The translations under genes were made by a program, and so were the position numbers. A DNA stretch of 64,000 nt from Fictibacillus sp. BK138 (GTDB lineage: Bacteria; Bacillota; Bacilli; Bacillales; Fictibacillaceae). Location of the stretch: assembly GCF_004216955.1 (NCBI RefSeq), contig NZ_SGXL01000002.1, positions 124,001-188,000 of the forward strand. The letters run 5' to 3'. Shown one piece after another: positions 1 through 8,551 of this stretch. Under the pieces are notes generated by a model. The model did not search any database, had not been told where the DNA came from, and saw only the letters and a list, made by a program, of their open reading frames with translations. How positions within the stretch are numbered: position 1 is the first letter of the stretch; the number at the start of each line of letters is the position of its first letter.

Positions 1-398
1 CAATTGTTAATCGCTTGTTTAATTTCTTTTGGTTTCATGTTTTCTGCAGCAGCTTTTTCCGCTAATCCTGGAAACTCGTTGTCTGGTGCGAAACGCAATG
101 CCACGATCTGTCCAGGTGTCAGCTTCGCGTCTAACAATTTACCTGTTAACACGTAATAACGCAGGTTCTCTTCAGCACGAATGGCGCGATCTTGCGCTTT
201 CAATGGATATAAACGCAGCAGAGCAAAAGTAACCGCCAGACTCAGCGACATCACTACAAGTACAACGCCTAAAAAAGTATCCTCCGCATTAAACAGATAA
301 ACGATACTTGCAATCAGTCCCCCAACCACCAGCAAACTTAACACATAATGATAAATCGGGTGCATGCGTGCATGATTTTTAAAGTTTTGTGTCTCCAT
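1..398 (-). CDS. DUF6526-like membrane protein, C-terminus cut by window edge
   Basis: The visible N-terminal 132 residues begin METQNFKNHARMHP and contain two membrane segments (about 16-36 and 40-61), then a charged stretch containing EENLRYYVLTGKLLD and an LTPGQIVALRF segment. This matches the small Bacillus membrane family I know as DUF6526, whose function is unknown. The start has an AGGAG box 6 bases upstream. The gene lies 24 bases after the stop of the ABC permease gene, so it is probably the last cistron of the ArsR-controlled exporter operon. The remaining C-terminus is outside the window. Confidence 0.7.
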   Translation of the reverse strand, partial: METQNFKNHARMHPIYHYVLSLLVVGGLIASIVYLFNAEDTFLGVVLVVMSLSLAVTFALLRLYPLKAQDRAIRAEENLRYYVLTGKLLDAKLTPGQIVALRFAPDNEFPGLAEKAAAENMKPKEIKQAINN

Positions 399-422
399 CT
401 TTTCTCCTCTTTCTTTATGAGA

Positions 423-1520
423 TTACTCCCACTTAAACGTAAAACTTGCGGCAATAAACGCTCCAACGAGCCAGCAGCCTAGAATGACCGCTTCCATTCC
501 AAGGTTCATGAATGAAGCACCGACGTTCATCGTTTCACGCAGTGCATGACTGAGATGGGCAATCGGCAGAATCTGTACGATCGGCTGCAGAAACTCAGGC
601 ATATCTTTTATCGGGAAAAACACACCGCCTAAGAACAGCATCGGAAAGGAAAGGAATCCAGCGATCGGCCCCGCACTCTCGGGAGTCTTCGCAATCCCTG
701 CAATAATAAAACCGATCGCCATGAACGCTAATGTTCCAAGTGTTACAAACGCGATTACCGTCAACCATGAGCCGCGAACCTCAATCCCAAAGACAGCCCA
801 GGCCACCCCAAGCACAATCATCGCCTGCAAACCATTCAGCATGAAGCGAGCAGTAATCTGCGCCGCAATAAAAGTGGATGCCTTCAACGTTGTTCCTTGC
901 ATTCTTCGCAAAATTCCGCGCTCACGCCATGAGGAAATCTGACCGGCCACACCGTTCATGTTGTTGCTCATGATCATCATCGCCACGATTCCAGGTACAA
1001 GGAAGTCTATGTAACGGAGGTTTAGGGCTTCAACACCTTTAGAATCAGTCACAACAGCTGGCTTGTAATCTACCTGCTTTTTACTGATCGTATCTACCGC
1101 ATTGTTCACGAGCTGCAGTCCAACTTGTGAAACCGTTAGATTCGTCTCATTATAATAGACTGGCAGTTTGAACGGCTCGGCATTCCCGCCTGCACCCACA
1201 CTCTTGCCATAACCTTCAGGAATGGTAACAACAAGCTGCAGATCACCGTCTTTCAGCTGTTGTAACATATCCTTTTCATCCGAACTTTTCTCGATCGAAA
1301 TTGCTTTGTTCTTCTTCAGTTCCTCTACTAAAACCTTGGATTGCTCACTTTTGTCTTGATCAACTACGGCTACAGTCAAAGAAATGCCATTGCCGTTTCC
1401 TAAGAACGACCCGAGCATAATCATTAGAAAAATCGGGAAAGCGAGCGTCCAGAATAAGACTTGCCGGTTTCGAAGGAAAATCCGGAGCTGGGCTAAAGTC
1501 AGTTGATAATAGGCTCTCAT
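423..1520 (-). CDS. ABC-2 type transporter permease
   Basis: This is the membrane subunit of an ABC exporter of 365 residues. It has the ABC-2 layout: one N-terminal membrane helix (about 20-42), a large extracytoplasmic domain (about 45-170), then a block of five helices starting near DFLVPGIVAMMIMSN and ending in FKWE. Its ATG overlaps the stop of the ATPase gene by 4 bases (ATGA), so the two are translationally coupled. Substrate is not readable; relatives export drugs, lipids or antimicrobial peptides. Family assignment is firm, substrate unknown. Confidence 0.88.
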   Translation of the reverse strand: MRAYYQLTLAQLRIFLRNRQVLFWTLAFPIFLMIMLGSFLGNGNGISLTVAVVDQDKSEQSKVLVEELKKNKAISIEKSSDEKDMLQQLKDGDLQLVVTIPEGYGKSVGAGGNAEPFKLPVYYNETNLTVSQVGLQLVNNAVDTISKKQVDYKPAVVTDSKGVEALNLRYIDFLVPGIVAMMIMSNNMNGVAGQISSWRERGILRRMQGTTLKASTFIAAQITARFMLNGLQAMIVLGVAWAVFGIEVRGSWLTVIAFVTLGTLAFMAIGFIIAGIAKTPESAGPIAGFLSFPMLFLGGVFFPIKDMPEFLQPIVQILPIAHLSHALRETMNVGASFMNLGMEAVILGCWLVGAFIAASFTFKWE

Positions 1521-2443
1521 CCTTCTCTTAACCTTCTTCCTGTCATATGAATAAATACATCTTCAAGCGTTGCTGTTCTTGTTTGCAGATCTACCAGCTT
1601 CAGTTCTTTCTCAGATGCTGTAGCTATTAAGCTAGTAAGCGTTTTTTGCAGGTCATCTGTGTACAGGATATGTACATCCTTCTGGCTTCCCACTTGTTTA
1701 ACGGCTTCAATCTCTTCTAGCACCACATCCGCTTCTTCATCAAAACGAAACTCGACGGCACTGTCAGATTGCAGATTCTTCACGAGCTCACCCGGCGTAT
1801 CGAGCGCAATTAGCTTTCCTTGATCCATTATGGCGATCCGGTCACACAGGACATGCGCTTCATCCATGTAATGAGTCGTAAGTACGACCGTTTTGCCACG
1901 GTCTTTCAACCGCAGAATAATATCCCACAGCGTCCGTCGGGCTTGCGGATCCAAACCTGTTGTCGGTTCATCCAAAAAGATAATCTGCGGATCATGAACG
2001 AGTGCCAGTGCAATCGCAAGACGCTGCTTCTGGCCTCCAGACAATCCCTTTATCCTGCTGTCCTTTTTTTCAGTCAAAAGCATATCCTCAATCAGATCTG
2101 GAATTGATATATGATCACGATAAAAACTGCCGTACAGATGAAGAATTTCTTCTACCGTCAAAAGTTCAAAAAGTGTTGTCGATTGAAGCTGCACCCCGAT
2201 GACTTCCTTCACTTTATCGAGCTCACGGGTGATATCAAACCCGCCAACCATTGCTGTGCCATCATCTGGTTTACGAAGCCCGACCAGCATCTCTAGCGTC
2301 GTTGTTTTTCCAGCACCATTCGGACCAAGAAGACCGAACACTTCACCTTTATGTACGGAGAACTCACTGCCATCTACTGCAGTAAAATCTCCATATCGTT
2401 TAACCAATCCCTGCACTTTAATAATTTCTTGCAAAGACTCCAT
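1517..2443 (-). CDS. ABC transporter ATP-binding protein
   Basis: Cytoplasmic ATPase of the exporter, 308 residues. Walker A is GPNGAGKTT (about 40-48), the signature is LSGGQKQRL, Walker B is IIFLDEPT, and a conserved H follows in VVLTTHYMDEA. The C-terminal 80 residues are the usual DrrA/CcmA-type extension. I prefer the ATG at 2443 because a GGAG box lies 8 bases before it; a GTG three codons upstream would overlap that box. It follows the arsR stop by 21 bases and overlaps the permease start, giving the operon order regulator, ATPase, permease. Confidence 0.88.
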   Translation of the reverse strand: MESLQEIIKVQGLVKRYGDFTAVDGSEFSVHKGEVFGLLGPNGAGKTTTLEMLVGLRKPDDGTAMVGGFDITRELDKVKEVIGVQLQSTTLFELLTVEEILHLYGSFYRDHISIPDLIEDMLLTEKKDSRIKGLSGGQKQRLAIALALVHDPQIIFLDEPTTGLDPQARRTLWDIILRLKDRGKTVVLTTHYMDEAHVLCDRIAIMDQGKLIALDTPGELVKNLQSDSAVEFRFDEEADVVLEEIEAVKQVGSQKDVHILYTDDLQKTLTSLIATASEKELKLVDLQTRTATLEDVFIHMTGRRLREG

Positions 2444-2464
2444 TTTCCACACTCCAAACCTTTA

Positions 2465-2794
2465 TCACTGCTTTTTGTTTTTGCTGCAGCCAAACATACC
2501 TTCAAATCTTGACCATACTTGTTTTAAAGCATCCATCCACTCGCATGCGCTATCTATCGAATCTGGTTTTATCGAGTAATACCTGTAACGCCCCTCTTTC
2601 CTTTGCGTTACAAGACCTGCATTCTCTAAAACTTTTAAATGCTTTGAGATCGCAGGCAGCGACATATCAAAAGGCTCTGCTAACTCCTGGACACTCCTTT
2701 CTCCCTTTGACAGCTGCTCGATAATACTTCTTCTTGTTGGATCGGATAAAACAGAAAACACATCATTCAAATTATCAGCATTATATTTAACCAT
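2465..2794 (-). CDS. ArsR/SdpR-family winged-helix repressor
   Basis: A 109-residue winged-helix regulator with the family sequence LSDPTRRSIIEQL, a recognition helix SLPAISKHLKVLENAGLV and the wing RKEGRYRYYSI. There are no paired metal-binding cysteines in the recognition region, so it resembles the SdpR-type branch rather than a metal sensor. It is the first gene of the ABC exporter operon and probably represses it. The start MVKYNADNL is the usual family start but has no ribosome binding site. The -10 box ends only 7 bases before the ATG, so the mRNA may be leaderless. A longer reading starting 8 codons earlier would place the start upstream of the promoter. Confidence 0.88.
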   Translation of the reverse strand: MVKYNADNLNDVFSVLSDPTRRSIIEQLSKGERSVQELAEPFDMSLPAISKHLKVLENAGLVTQRKEGRYRYYSIKPDSIDSACEWMDALKQVWSRFEGMFGCSKNKKQ

Positions 2795-2831
2795 TTGGTT
2801 AAGTATAGAGCGCCGCAATAGAATTTGTCAA
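2787..2831 (-). promoter_or_regulatory. Promoter and palindromic operator of the arsR-ABC operon
   Basis: On the minus strand TTGACA (2826-2831) and TATACT (2802-2807) are separated by 18 bases, a near-consensus vegetative promoter. The perfect inverted repeat TTAACCATTTGGTTAA (2787-2802) touches the -10 box and covers the arsR start codon. Binding there would block initiation, as expected for autorepression by the encoded ArsR protein. Assignment of the protein to this site is inference. Confidence 0.72.
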
Positions 2832-2843
2832 TTTATTCCGGTA

Positions 2844-3527
2844 CTAGCTATAGGTGTATTCCATTTTCACAGTAGCAGTAATTTTATTTTCTCCAGGCTG
2901 AATCGGCGTTCCAGCTCCTTGTGCCAGCGTTGCGGCTTGAAACAGTACTGGAGTTGGCGGCAAAGGCTGGGACAGTTCCTGAACGACGATCGGAACTGGC
3001 TGGAGTGTAAATTGCATTGTCCGCGCCATGGACACTGCCTTTTGCTGCGCGTTTTGAATAGCTGCAGTTAAAGCTTGATTATAAAAAGCCTCTGGATTCG
3101 ATACAGAAAACTGAATAGACGAAACAGAATTAGCTCCGCTTGCGACAGCTTGATCGATCACCTGTCCAGTTTTGGTAATATCTTTTATTGTTACTTGAAG
3201 CTGATGTTCCACACGATATCCGCGAAATGTCTGCTGACCGTTTTCATAATTATATTGCGGTTCAATGCGGTAAGAAGAAGTTTGAATATCTTGCTGAGGA
3301 ATGCCTAATGACATCAATGCGTTAATAACAGCTGATGTTTTAGCAGCATTTTCTTGTTGTGCTGCACTTAGGTTCATGTTCTCGGTAATGACCCCGATGG
3401 TTATCATCGCCTGATCAGGTACTGCTGAAACGGAACCTTCGCCAGAGACGGTTAATCGATTGATTTTTGTCTCTTCATTTGTCTGCCTAAACCCCATATT
3501 CTGATACCCCGGATAGCTGTAATACAT
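2844..3527 (-). CDS. SIMPL-domain protein (DUF541)
   Basis: A 227-residue protein of the SIMPL/DUF541 family. It shows the typical start of the domain, INRLTVSGEGSVSAVPDQAMITIGV, the middle segment YRVEHQLQVTIKDI and the alanine-rich AIQNAQQKAVSMA. Members form oligomeric beta-rich assemblies; their role in Bacillus is unclear. I chose the ATG at 3527 because an AAAGGAG box lies 7 bases upstream; the frame is open for 32 more codons but without a ribosome binding site. No signal peptide is visible, unlike the exported Gram-negative homologues. It is separated from the upstream peptidase gene by a terminator. Confidence 0.82.
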   Translation of the reverse strand: MYYSYPGYQNMGFRQTNEETKINRLTVSGEGSVSAVPDQAMITIGVITENMNLSAAQQENAAKTSAVINALMSLGIPQQDIQTSSYRIEPQYNYENGQQTFRGYRVEHQLQVTIKDITKTGQVIDQAVASGANSVSSIQFSVSNPEAFYNQALTAAIQNAQQKAVSMARTMQFTLQPVPIVVQELSQPLPPTPVLFQAATLAQGAGTPIQPGENKITATVKMEYTYS

Positions 3528-3591
3528 TGCAAAGCTCCTTTCACAATCTATTCCATAAAAACTATGCAATGGCGGTTGATAAAAGAAGGAT

Positions 3592-3627
3592 AAAGAAAAA
3601 AGCACTTGCCACGATAGTGACAAATGC
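3592..3627 (-). terminator. Terminator of the peptidase operon
   Basis: The arms 3602-3612 and 3617-3627 form an 11-bp stem with a 4-base loop. A T-run follows on the minus strand, just after the S58 peptidase stop. Confidence 0.75.
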
Positions 3628-4646
3628 TATTTAAAAGGAAACGCTCCAACGGAATGTCCATTTCGGCCAGTTGTCGTTTCGGCTTGAGATAAAGAATTAA
3701 GTATAGCTTCCTCCGTTGCTTCTGCAGCAGCCGTGAAAAGTTCGTTCATCACAGGTAGATCTTCTCGGAGCTGAGTGCGGACTTCAGTTTCTTTTTCATG
3801 AAAATGAGGAATTTTATGTGCCGTGGAAAAAGCAATCACAATATCCCCGCTGCCGTTTCCAAAGTGGCTGCCTGTTCGGCCGAGTCCAATTCCGCAACGT
3901 TTTGCCACTCTCAAAAGCTGTCTGTCGCTTAACGGAGCATCTGTCGCGAGTACAATCATAATGGAGCCATCACTGGTTTCCGATATCCCCTCTGACTCAT
4001 CAACTTTTAAATGAGAGTATTTAAATTCTTCCCTCTTGCCAAAATTACTGAGTACAAGACAGCCTAACGAGAATTCAGATACGGTGCGCGAAGAGGTTCC
4101 TATTCCGCCTTTATAACCAAAGCAGATCATTCCTTTTCCAGCGCCGATCGCCCCTTCTACCACAGCTTCATCCGTTGCCTTAGTAATAGCCTCAACTGCG
4201 TGCTCCGCTTTTACAGGAAAGTGCCGGATCGAATTCAGATAGCTATCATTGCATTCTCCAACCACAACGTTCACCGTTCCCGTCGTGTCGCCAATCTCAG
4301 GGTTTTGCTCCAACATGTACTCCAGCGTTCCTTGCGTAACAGCCGGCACCCCAAACGTGTTGGTCAGCATGATAGGAGACTCCAAAACTCCCAGCTCATT
4401 CAGCTGAACAAGGCCCGCCGTTTTCCCGAATCCATTCATTACATAGCTGGCAGCTGTTACTTTTTCTTGAAACAGGTTGCCTTCGTGCGGCAAGATTGCC
4501 GTTACACCTGTGCATGCGTAATCGTTATCATTTATCGGATAGTCCAGCGTGAAATGACCGACCCTCACGCCTTCTACATCTGTGATGCAGTTTTTCTTCC
4601 CTGGAGAAAGAGTTCCCACAAGTATTCCTCTGTCTCGAACCTTCAT
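3627..4646 (-). CDS. P1/S58-family (DmpA-like) aminopeptidase
   Basis: A 339-residue N-terminal-nucleophile-type peptidase of the DmpA/BapA group, which mature by self-cleavage between Gly and Ser. The cleavage site is visible as SDGSIMIVLATDAPL, with G227-S228 as the probable scissile pair and Ser as the new nucleophile. Other family segments are ITDVEGVRVGH near the N-terminus, TNTFGVPAVTQGT and YKGGIGTSSR. Relatives release D-amino acids or beta-amino acids from short peptides. It starts 18 bases after a dipeptidase gene, which suggests a peptide-scavenging pair. An AGGGGTG box precedes the ATG. Confidence 0.87.
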   Translation of the reverse strand: MKVRDRGILVGTLSPGKKNCITDVEGVRVGHFTLDYPINDNDYACTGVTAILPHEGNLFQEKVTAASYVMNGFGKTAGLVQLNELGVLESPIMLTNTFGVPAVTQGTLEYMLEQNPEIGDTTGTVNVVVGECNDSYLNSIRHFPVKAEHAVEAITKATDEAVVEGAIGAGKGMICFGYKGGIGTSSRTVSEFSLGCLVLSNFGKREEFKYSHLKVDESEGISETSDGSIMIVLATDAPLSDRQLLRVAKRCGIGLGRTGSHFGNGSGDIVIAFSTAHKIPHFHEKETEVRTQLREDLPVMNELFTAAAEATEEAILNSLSQAETTTGRNGHSVGAFPFK

Positions 4647-4664
4647 TACTTACACCCCTGGTTT

Positions 4665-5591
4665 TTATTTTGGAAGATAGTTTAAGAAGTTTCGATGCGC
4701 AAATCCTTTTACTTCGTCTTCTGAATAATGTTTTAACAGTTCATTAATCAAGTTTTGTGTTTTAGAAGCGTCCTCTAGATCCACGATGTGTGAAGCAATT
4801 CCGTCAAAATCAGAGCCGAGACCAATCTGTTTCACACCCCCAAGTCCGCAGAAATGATCGATATGCTTGATCAAATCTGAAATACTTGATGGACCTTCAC
4901 TTTTTGTAAAAGGAGGGTTATAAACAACATGAACAACTCCGCCTTTTTGGAACATTTCTTTTGCCATATCATCCGTAAGGTTGCGCGGATGCTCACACAA
5001 AGCACGAGAATTAGAATGACTTGCTAATGGATATTTCGCGATCTCCATCACGTCCCAGAACGCCCGGTCACATAAGTGAGACACGTCAGTCAAGATTTTA
5101 TGCTGGTTATTAAACCGTACGATTTCTTTTCCGAATAAGGTCAGCCCTGCTCCGCGCGGTTCTTGTGCCCCGTCGGCTGCAAGGTTCGCATGATTCCACG
5201 TAAGCCCGATCAGACGAACGCCAAGCTGATAAAGAATGTTCAGCTTTGTCAGGTCATCACCGATCGCTTCCACACCTTCAAGCGTCAGCACCGCACCGAT
5301 CTCACCATCTTTTACAGCGGCAAGCTCACTCCAATCCTTTACATGCTTCATCTCTGGATTTTTACCGAGTACTTCACTATAAAAGTAATTAATTTGGTCT
5401 AAAGCAGCCTGGAACTTTTGATCAGAGGGAATGAAAGGTTCTACGAAAATTGCAAAAAACTGAACCTTTACTTTTCCTTTTTGAAGCCGCGCCTTATTTG
5501 TTGAAAGCTCAGGGGCATCGGCATATTGCAAATCCCCCTTTGTTTCCCAGAGTTTTAGTAATGCGTCACAATGTAAGTCAATAACATTCAT
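4665..5591 (-). CDS. M19-family dipeptidase
   Basis: A zinc dipeptidase of 308 residues, similar to renal (membrane) dipeptidase. Metal ligands and family motifs are visible: DLHCD at the N-terminus (H7 and D9), TLEGVE, TDVSHLCDRAFWD, ASHSNSRAL, and GSDFDG near the C-terminus. It should hydrolyse dipeptides, often with a C-terminal D-residue, in the cytoplasm; no signal peptide is seen. I chose the ATG at 5591, with GGTGGG 7 bases upstream, over a GTG four codons earlier. It probably forms an operon with the following S58 peptidase. Confidence 0.88.
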   Translation of the reverse strand: MNVIDLHCDALLKLWETKGDLQYADAPELSTNKARLQKGKVKVQFFAIFVEPFIPSDQKFQAALDQINYFYSEVLGKNPEMKHVKDWSELAAVKDGEIGAVLTLEGVEAIGDDLTKLNILYQLGVRLIGLTWNHANLAADGAQEPRGAGLTLFGKEIVRFNNQHKILTDVSHLCDRAFWDVMEIAKYPLASHSNSRALCEHPRNLTDDMAKEMFQKGGVVHVVYNPPFTKSEGPSSISDLIKHIDHFCGLGGVKQIGLGSDFDGIASHIVDLEDASKTQNLINELLKHYSEDEVKGFAHRNFLNYLPK

Positions 5592-5699
5592 GTGTAATCC
5601 CACCGTTCATTTGAATATTTATTTCATCATTATAAGGTTAAGGACCGTTAAATATAATCCCTAACGAGCAAAAGAATACGTTTAGTTGAAAATTGTTTT

Positions 5700-5730
5700 T
5701 GTTATAATGTAAAGTATACTTTAGTTTACA
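5700..5730 (+). promoter_or_regulatory. Extended -10 promoter and palindrome ahead of glnS
   Basis: TGTTATAAT (5700-5708) is an extended -10 element. Immediately downstream lies the perfect palindrome AAAGTATACTTT (5711-5722) inside a wider TGTAAA...TTTACA repeat (5708-5730). This position, over the expected transcription start, suits an operator. No cognate regulator can be named. Confidence 0.5.
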
Positions 5731-5753
5731 TATAAGGAAAGGCTTGATACGGG

Positions 5754-7415
5754 ATGGAGAATAGTTCTTCTAATTTTATTAAAACAATCATCCAAAGCGA
5801 TCTGGAATCCGGAAAGCACAAGAAAGTTATTACACGTTTCCCTCCAGAACCTAACGGATATCTTCATATTGGACATGCAAAATCGATCGTCATCAACTTC
5901 GGACTAGCTGATGAGTTCGGCGGGGAAACAAACCTGCGTTTTGATGATACGAACCCATTAAAAGAAGACCAGGAATACGTTGATGCTATCAAGAAAGATG
6001 TTGAATGGCTAGGTTTCGAATGGGAAAACCTTCGTTTTGCTTCCGATTACTTTGAAGAAATGTACACGCGTGCTGTTCTTTTAATCAAAAAAGGTAAAGC
6101 ATACGTAGATGATCTCAACGCTGATGAAATCCGCGAATACCGCGGAACACTTACTGAGCCTGGTAAAGAAAGTCCTTACCGCAACCGTTCAGTTGAAGAG
6201 AACTTGGATCTTTTAGAGCGCATGCGTAAAGGCGAGTTCGAAAACGGTCAGAAGGTTCTTCGTGCGAAAATCGATATGAGCTCGCCAAACATTAACTTGC
6301 GCGACCCGGTTATTTACCGCGTATCTCATGCTACTCACCATAACACGGGTGATACTTGGTGCATCTATCCGATGTATGCCTTCGCTCATCCGATCGAAGA
6401 TGCGATTGAAGGCGTGACTCACTCTCTTTGTACAACAGAGTTTGAAGACCAGCGCCCACTCTACAACTGGGTAGTAGAAGAGTGTGAAATGGAAAGCAAG
6501 CCTCAGCAAATCGAGTTCGGCCGCTTAGGTCTGATCAATACAGTAATGAGCAAGCGTAAGCTAAAACAGCTTGTAGATGAAGGCTATGTGGACGGTTGGG
6601 ATGATCCGCGCATGCCGACGATCTCTGGGTTGCGCCGAAAAGGCTACACACCTGAATCTATCGTTGAATTTGTAAAAGCCGTTGGTGTATCAAAAGGTTC
6701 TGGTGCTGCGGATACAGCGATGCTTGAACACTTCATTCGTGAAGATCTTAAAGTAAAAGCACCTCGTACGATGGGTATCGTTGATCCGCTTAAAGTGGTT
6801 ATTACAAACTACCCTGAGGGACAGGTTGAAATGCTGGATGCAGAGATCAATCCTGAGAACGAAGAAATGGGAACACGCCAGATTCCGTTCTCTCGTGAAA
6901 TCTATATCGAGCGCGAAGACTTTATGGAGGATCCTCCGAAAAAGTACTTCCGTCTCTTCCCTGGCAACGAAGTACGCTTAAAGCATGCATACTTCATTAA
7001 ATGCGAAGATTTCATAAAAGATGAAGACGGCAACGTGGTTGAGCTTCATTGTACGTATGATGTTGAAACGAAATCAGGCACTGGTTTCACTGGGCGCAAA
7101 GTAAAAGGAACACTTCACTGGGTTGAAGCTACACAAGCTGTTCCAGCGGAGTTCCGTTTATATGAGCCATTAATTCTGGATGCTGACATGGAAAACGAAG
7201 AAGACAGCGAAGGCAAAACATTCTTGGATTACGTGAACAAAGATTCTCTTATCGTAAAACAAGGGTTCATCGAAGCAAACATGAAGGACGCAAAGCCTCA
7301 TGACAAGTTCCAGTTCTTCCGCCACGGCTACTTCAACGTAGATCCAAAGCATACAACAGCAGATAAAATCGTATTTAATCAAATTGTTTCATTGAAGAGT
7401 TCGTTTAAGCTATAA
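5754..7415 (+). CDS. glnS: Glutaminyl-tRNA synthetase
   Basis: Class I synthetase that charges tRNA-Gln with glutamine. The 553-residue length equals the bacterial GlnRS standard. The HIGH motif sits in [15 protein letters not shown] (38-41), the GlnRS-specific context, and the KMSKS motif is VMSKRKL (265-269). The C-terminal anticodon-binding beta barrels are present ([17 protein letters not shown]). There is no YqeY fusion. Model bacilli lack this enzyme and make Gln-tRNA by GatCAB transamidation of Glu-tRNA, so the gene suggests acquisition by transfer. It is monocistronic, with its own promoter and terminator. Confidence 0.96.
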   Translation: MENSSSNFIKTIIQSDLESGKHKKVITRFPPEPNGYLHIGHAKSIVINFGLADEFGGETNLRFDDTNPLKEDQEYVDAIKKDVEWLGFEWENLRFASDYFEEMYTRAVLLIKKGKAYVDDLNADEIREYRGTLTEPGKESPYRNRSVEENLDLLERMRKGEFENGQKVLRAKIDMSSPNINLRDPVIYRVSHATHHNTGDTWCIYPMYAFAHPIEDAIEGVTHSLCTTEFEDQRPLYNWVVEECEMESKPQQIEFGRLGLINTVMSKRKLKQLVDEGYVDGWDDPRMPTISGLRRKGYTPESIVEFVKAVGVSKGSGAADTAMLEHFIREDLKVKAPRTMGIVDPLKVVITNYPEGQVEMLDAEINPENEEMGTRQIPFSREIYIEREDFMEDPPKKYFRLFPGNEVRLKHAYFIKCEDFIKDEDGNVVELHCTYDVETKSGTGFTGRKVKGTLHWVEATQAVPAEFRLYEPLILDADMENEEDSEGKTFLDYVNKDSLIVKQGFIEANMKDAKPHDKFQFFRHGYFNVDPKHTTADKIVFNQIVSLKSSFKL

Positions 7416-7422
7416 AAAGTAT

Positions 7423-7474
7423 AAGGCTGACACTAGAAGGCGATTAATTTGCTTTCTGATGTCAGCCTTTTTTT
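7423..7474. terminator. Terminator between glnS and the convergent lipoprotein gene
   Basis: AAGGCTGACA (7423-7432) pairs with TGTCAGCCTT (7460-7469), followed by a T-run on the plus strand. Confidence 0.8.
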
Positions 7475-7480
7475 GTTTAA

Positions 7481-7876
7481 CTAATACTTCATCTTTTCAA
7501 TAGGAACAGTGACTAATTCAATATTTTTAAGACTGTCTTTACAATCTGTTAATACAAAGATAAATTCATCTTGTTTATTTTGTTTTTCTATCCCATCGCA
7601 TTTGTATTCCTCAACAAACTTTTTATCAACAGTTTGATGTACTTTTAAGCTATCGCCGTCATAGGTAATTTTCTCAACAGACCTTTGCCCTTCAATACCA
7701 TATTTTATAAAAGTTAGCTTAGATTCTGTTTGATCTTGAACATCCTTAAAAAAAGAATTGAAACCCATCGGATTTTTAAATTCACCATTTTTATCTTCAA
7801 CTCGTATTGCTCCAAGATTTTCGCAGCCCGAAAAGAAAATAGCACCTGCTAATAAAACAAATCCAAAAAGTTTCAT
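7481..7876 (-). CDS. Putative lipoprotein
   Basis: A 131-residue protein I do not recognise. Its N-terminus is a short signal peptide with lipobox FFSGC (C18 lipidated), so it should be anchored on the outer face of the membrane. The mature part is rich in lysine and acidic residues, contains a C-terminal cysteine pair (KCDGIEK and TDCKDSL) that could form a disulfide, and has no known motif. An AAAGGAG box lies 6 bases before the ATG. It follows the CwlK-like gene by 11 bases, suggesting a two-gene cell-envelope operon. Confidence 0.72.
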   Translation of the reverse strand: MKLFGFVLLAGAIFFSGCENLGAIRVEDKNGEFKNPMGFNSFFKDVQDQTESKLTFIKYGIEGQRSVEKITYDGDSLKVHQTVDKKFVEEYKCDGIEKQNKQDEFIFVLTDCKDSLKNIELVTVPIEKMKY

Positions 7877-7887
7877 GAACTTCTCCT

Positions 7888-8415
7888 TTACTTGCTTTTG
7901 GGAGGTCTCTCCCCATATTGCAGCTCTCGAATACTCAATCCAAAATCCATTTCCAAATGCGGATAATCTTTAAAACCAACCCAATCTCCGCCCCACTCGA
8001 AGCCTAATTCTTTCCCGATACGTACAACTTCCAGCCAGTCTGATTTTCCATTCTTATTATCATCACGCTCCAAGTCCCACACGACTGTTCCGTCTTTTAA
8101 CTGAAGTGCAAAATCTATGGCCAAACCATAATTATGGTACGACTCTCCGCCTTCTACATGTGTAACAACCGTTCCTTCCGTACTTCTCCCGCGGGCATAA
8201 AGTTCATCCTGTTCTTCCGCTGAACGGAAATCATCCGTTATCACAATCGCAATGCCTTTTTTGGCCGCTCTCTGGATCAGCTGGTCTCTTTTTTCTGCAA
8301 CGATCGGGTGGATCTCCGTTGGCATCGGAACATTCTTTTTTCTCATCTCATCTATGATTAAAAAAACTAGAAACCCTAATAATGACACAAATACTACTCT
8401 TGTTATCCATTTCAC
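7888..8415 (-). CDS. M15-family cell-wall peptidase (CwlK-like)
   Basis: A membrane-anchored L-Ala-D-Glu endopeptidase or D,D-carboxypeptidase of the VanY/CwlK family, 175 residues. A single N-terminal helix (about 5-21) anchors it outside the membrane. The zinc ligands are visible: H94 and D101 in SYHNYGLAID, and H153 in YPHLEM; E140-W141 of GFEWGGDW is also typical. The start is GTG at 8415 with a GGGG-rich box about 11 bases upstream. It should trim peptidoglycan stem peptides. The lipoprotein gene follows in the same direction. Confidence 0.87.
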   Translation of the reverse strand: MKWITRVVFVSLLGFLVFLIIDEMRKKNVPMPTEIHPIVAEKRDQLIQRAAKKGIAIVITDDFRSAEEQDELYARGRSTEGTVVTHVEGGESYHNYGLAIDFALQLKDGTVVWDLERDDNKNGKSDWLEVVRIGKELGFEWGGDWVGFKDYPHLEMDFGLSIRELQYGERPPKSK

Positions 8416-8511
8416 TGAAGCAAATCCCCCCAGAATCTAGCATTCTATTTTCATTCTAACGTATGTGCACTGGAAATGTTTCACTATACTCTATTCTATG
8501 AAATGAAGGCA

Positions 8512-8540
8512 TAAAAAAAGACCAGGTATAATCCCAGTCT
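8512..8540 (-). terminator. Terminator of the RsbR-like gene
   Basis: An 8-bp stem (8519-8526 with 8533-8540, two wobble pairs) is followed on the minus strand by seven T residues. Confidence 0.7.
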
Positions 8541-8551
8541 ATGAAAAAATA

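Noticed and set aside
3528-3623. N-terminal extension of the SIMPL protein as a signal peptide
   Set aside because: The hydrophobic-looking codons lie upstream of a strong AAAGGAG site and end with the real ATG at 3527; the first part overlaps the terminator stem.
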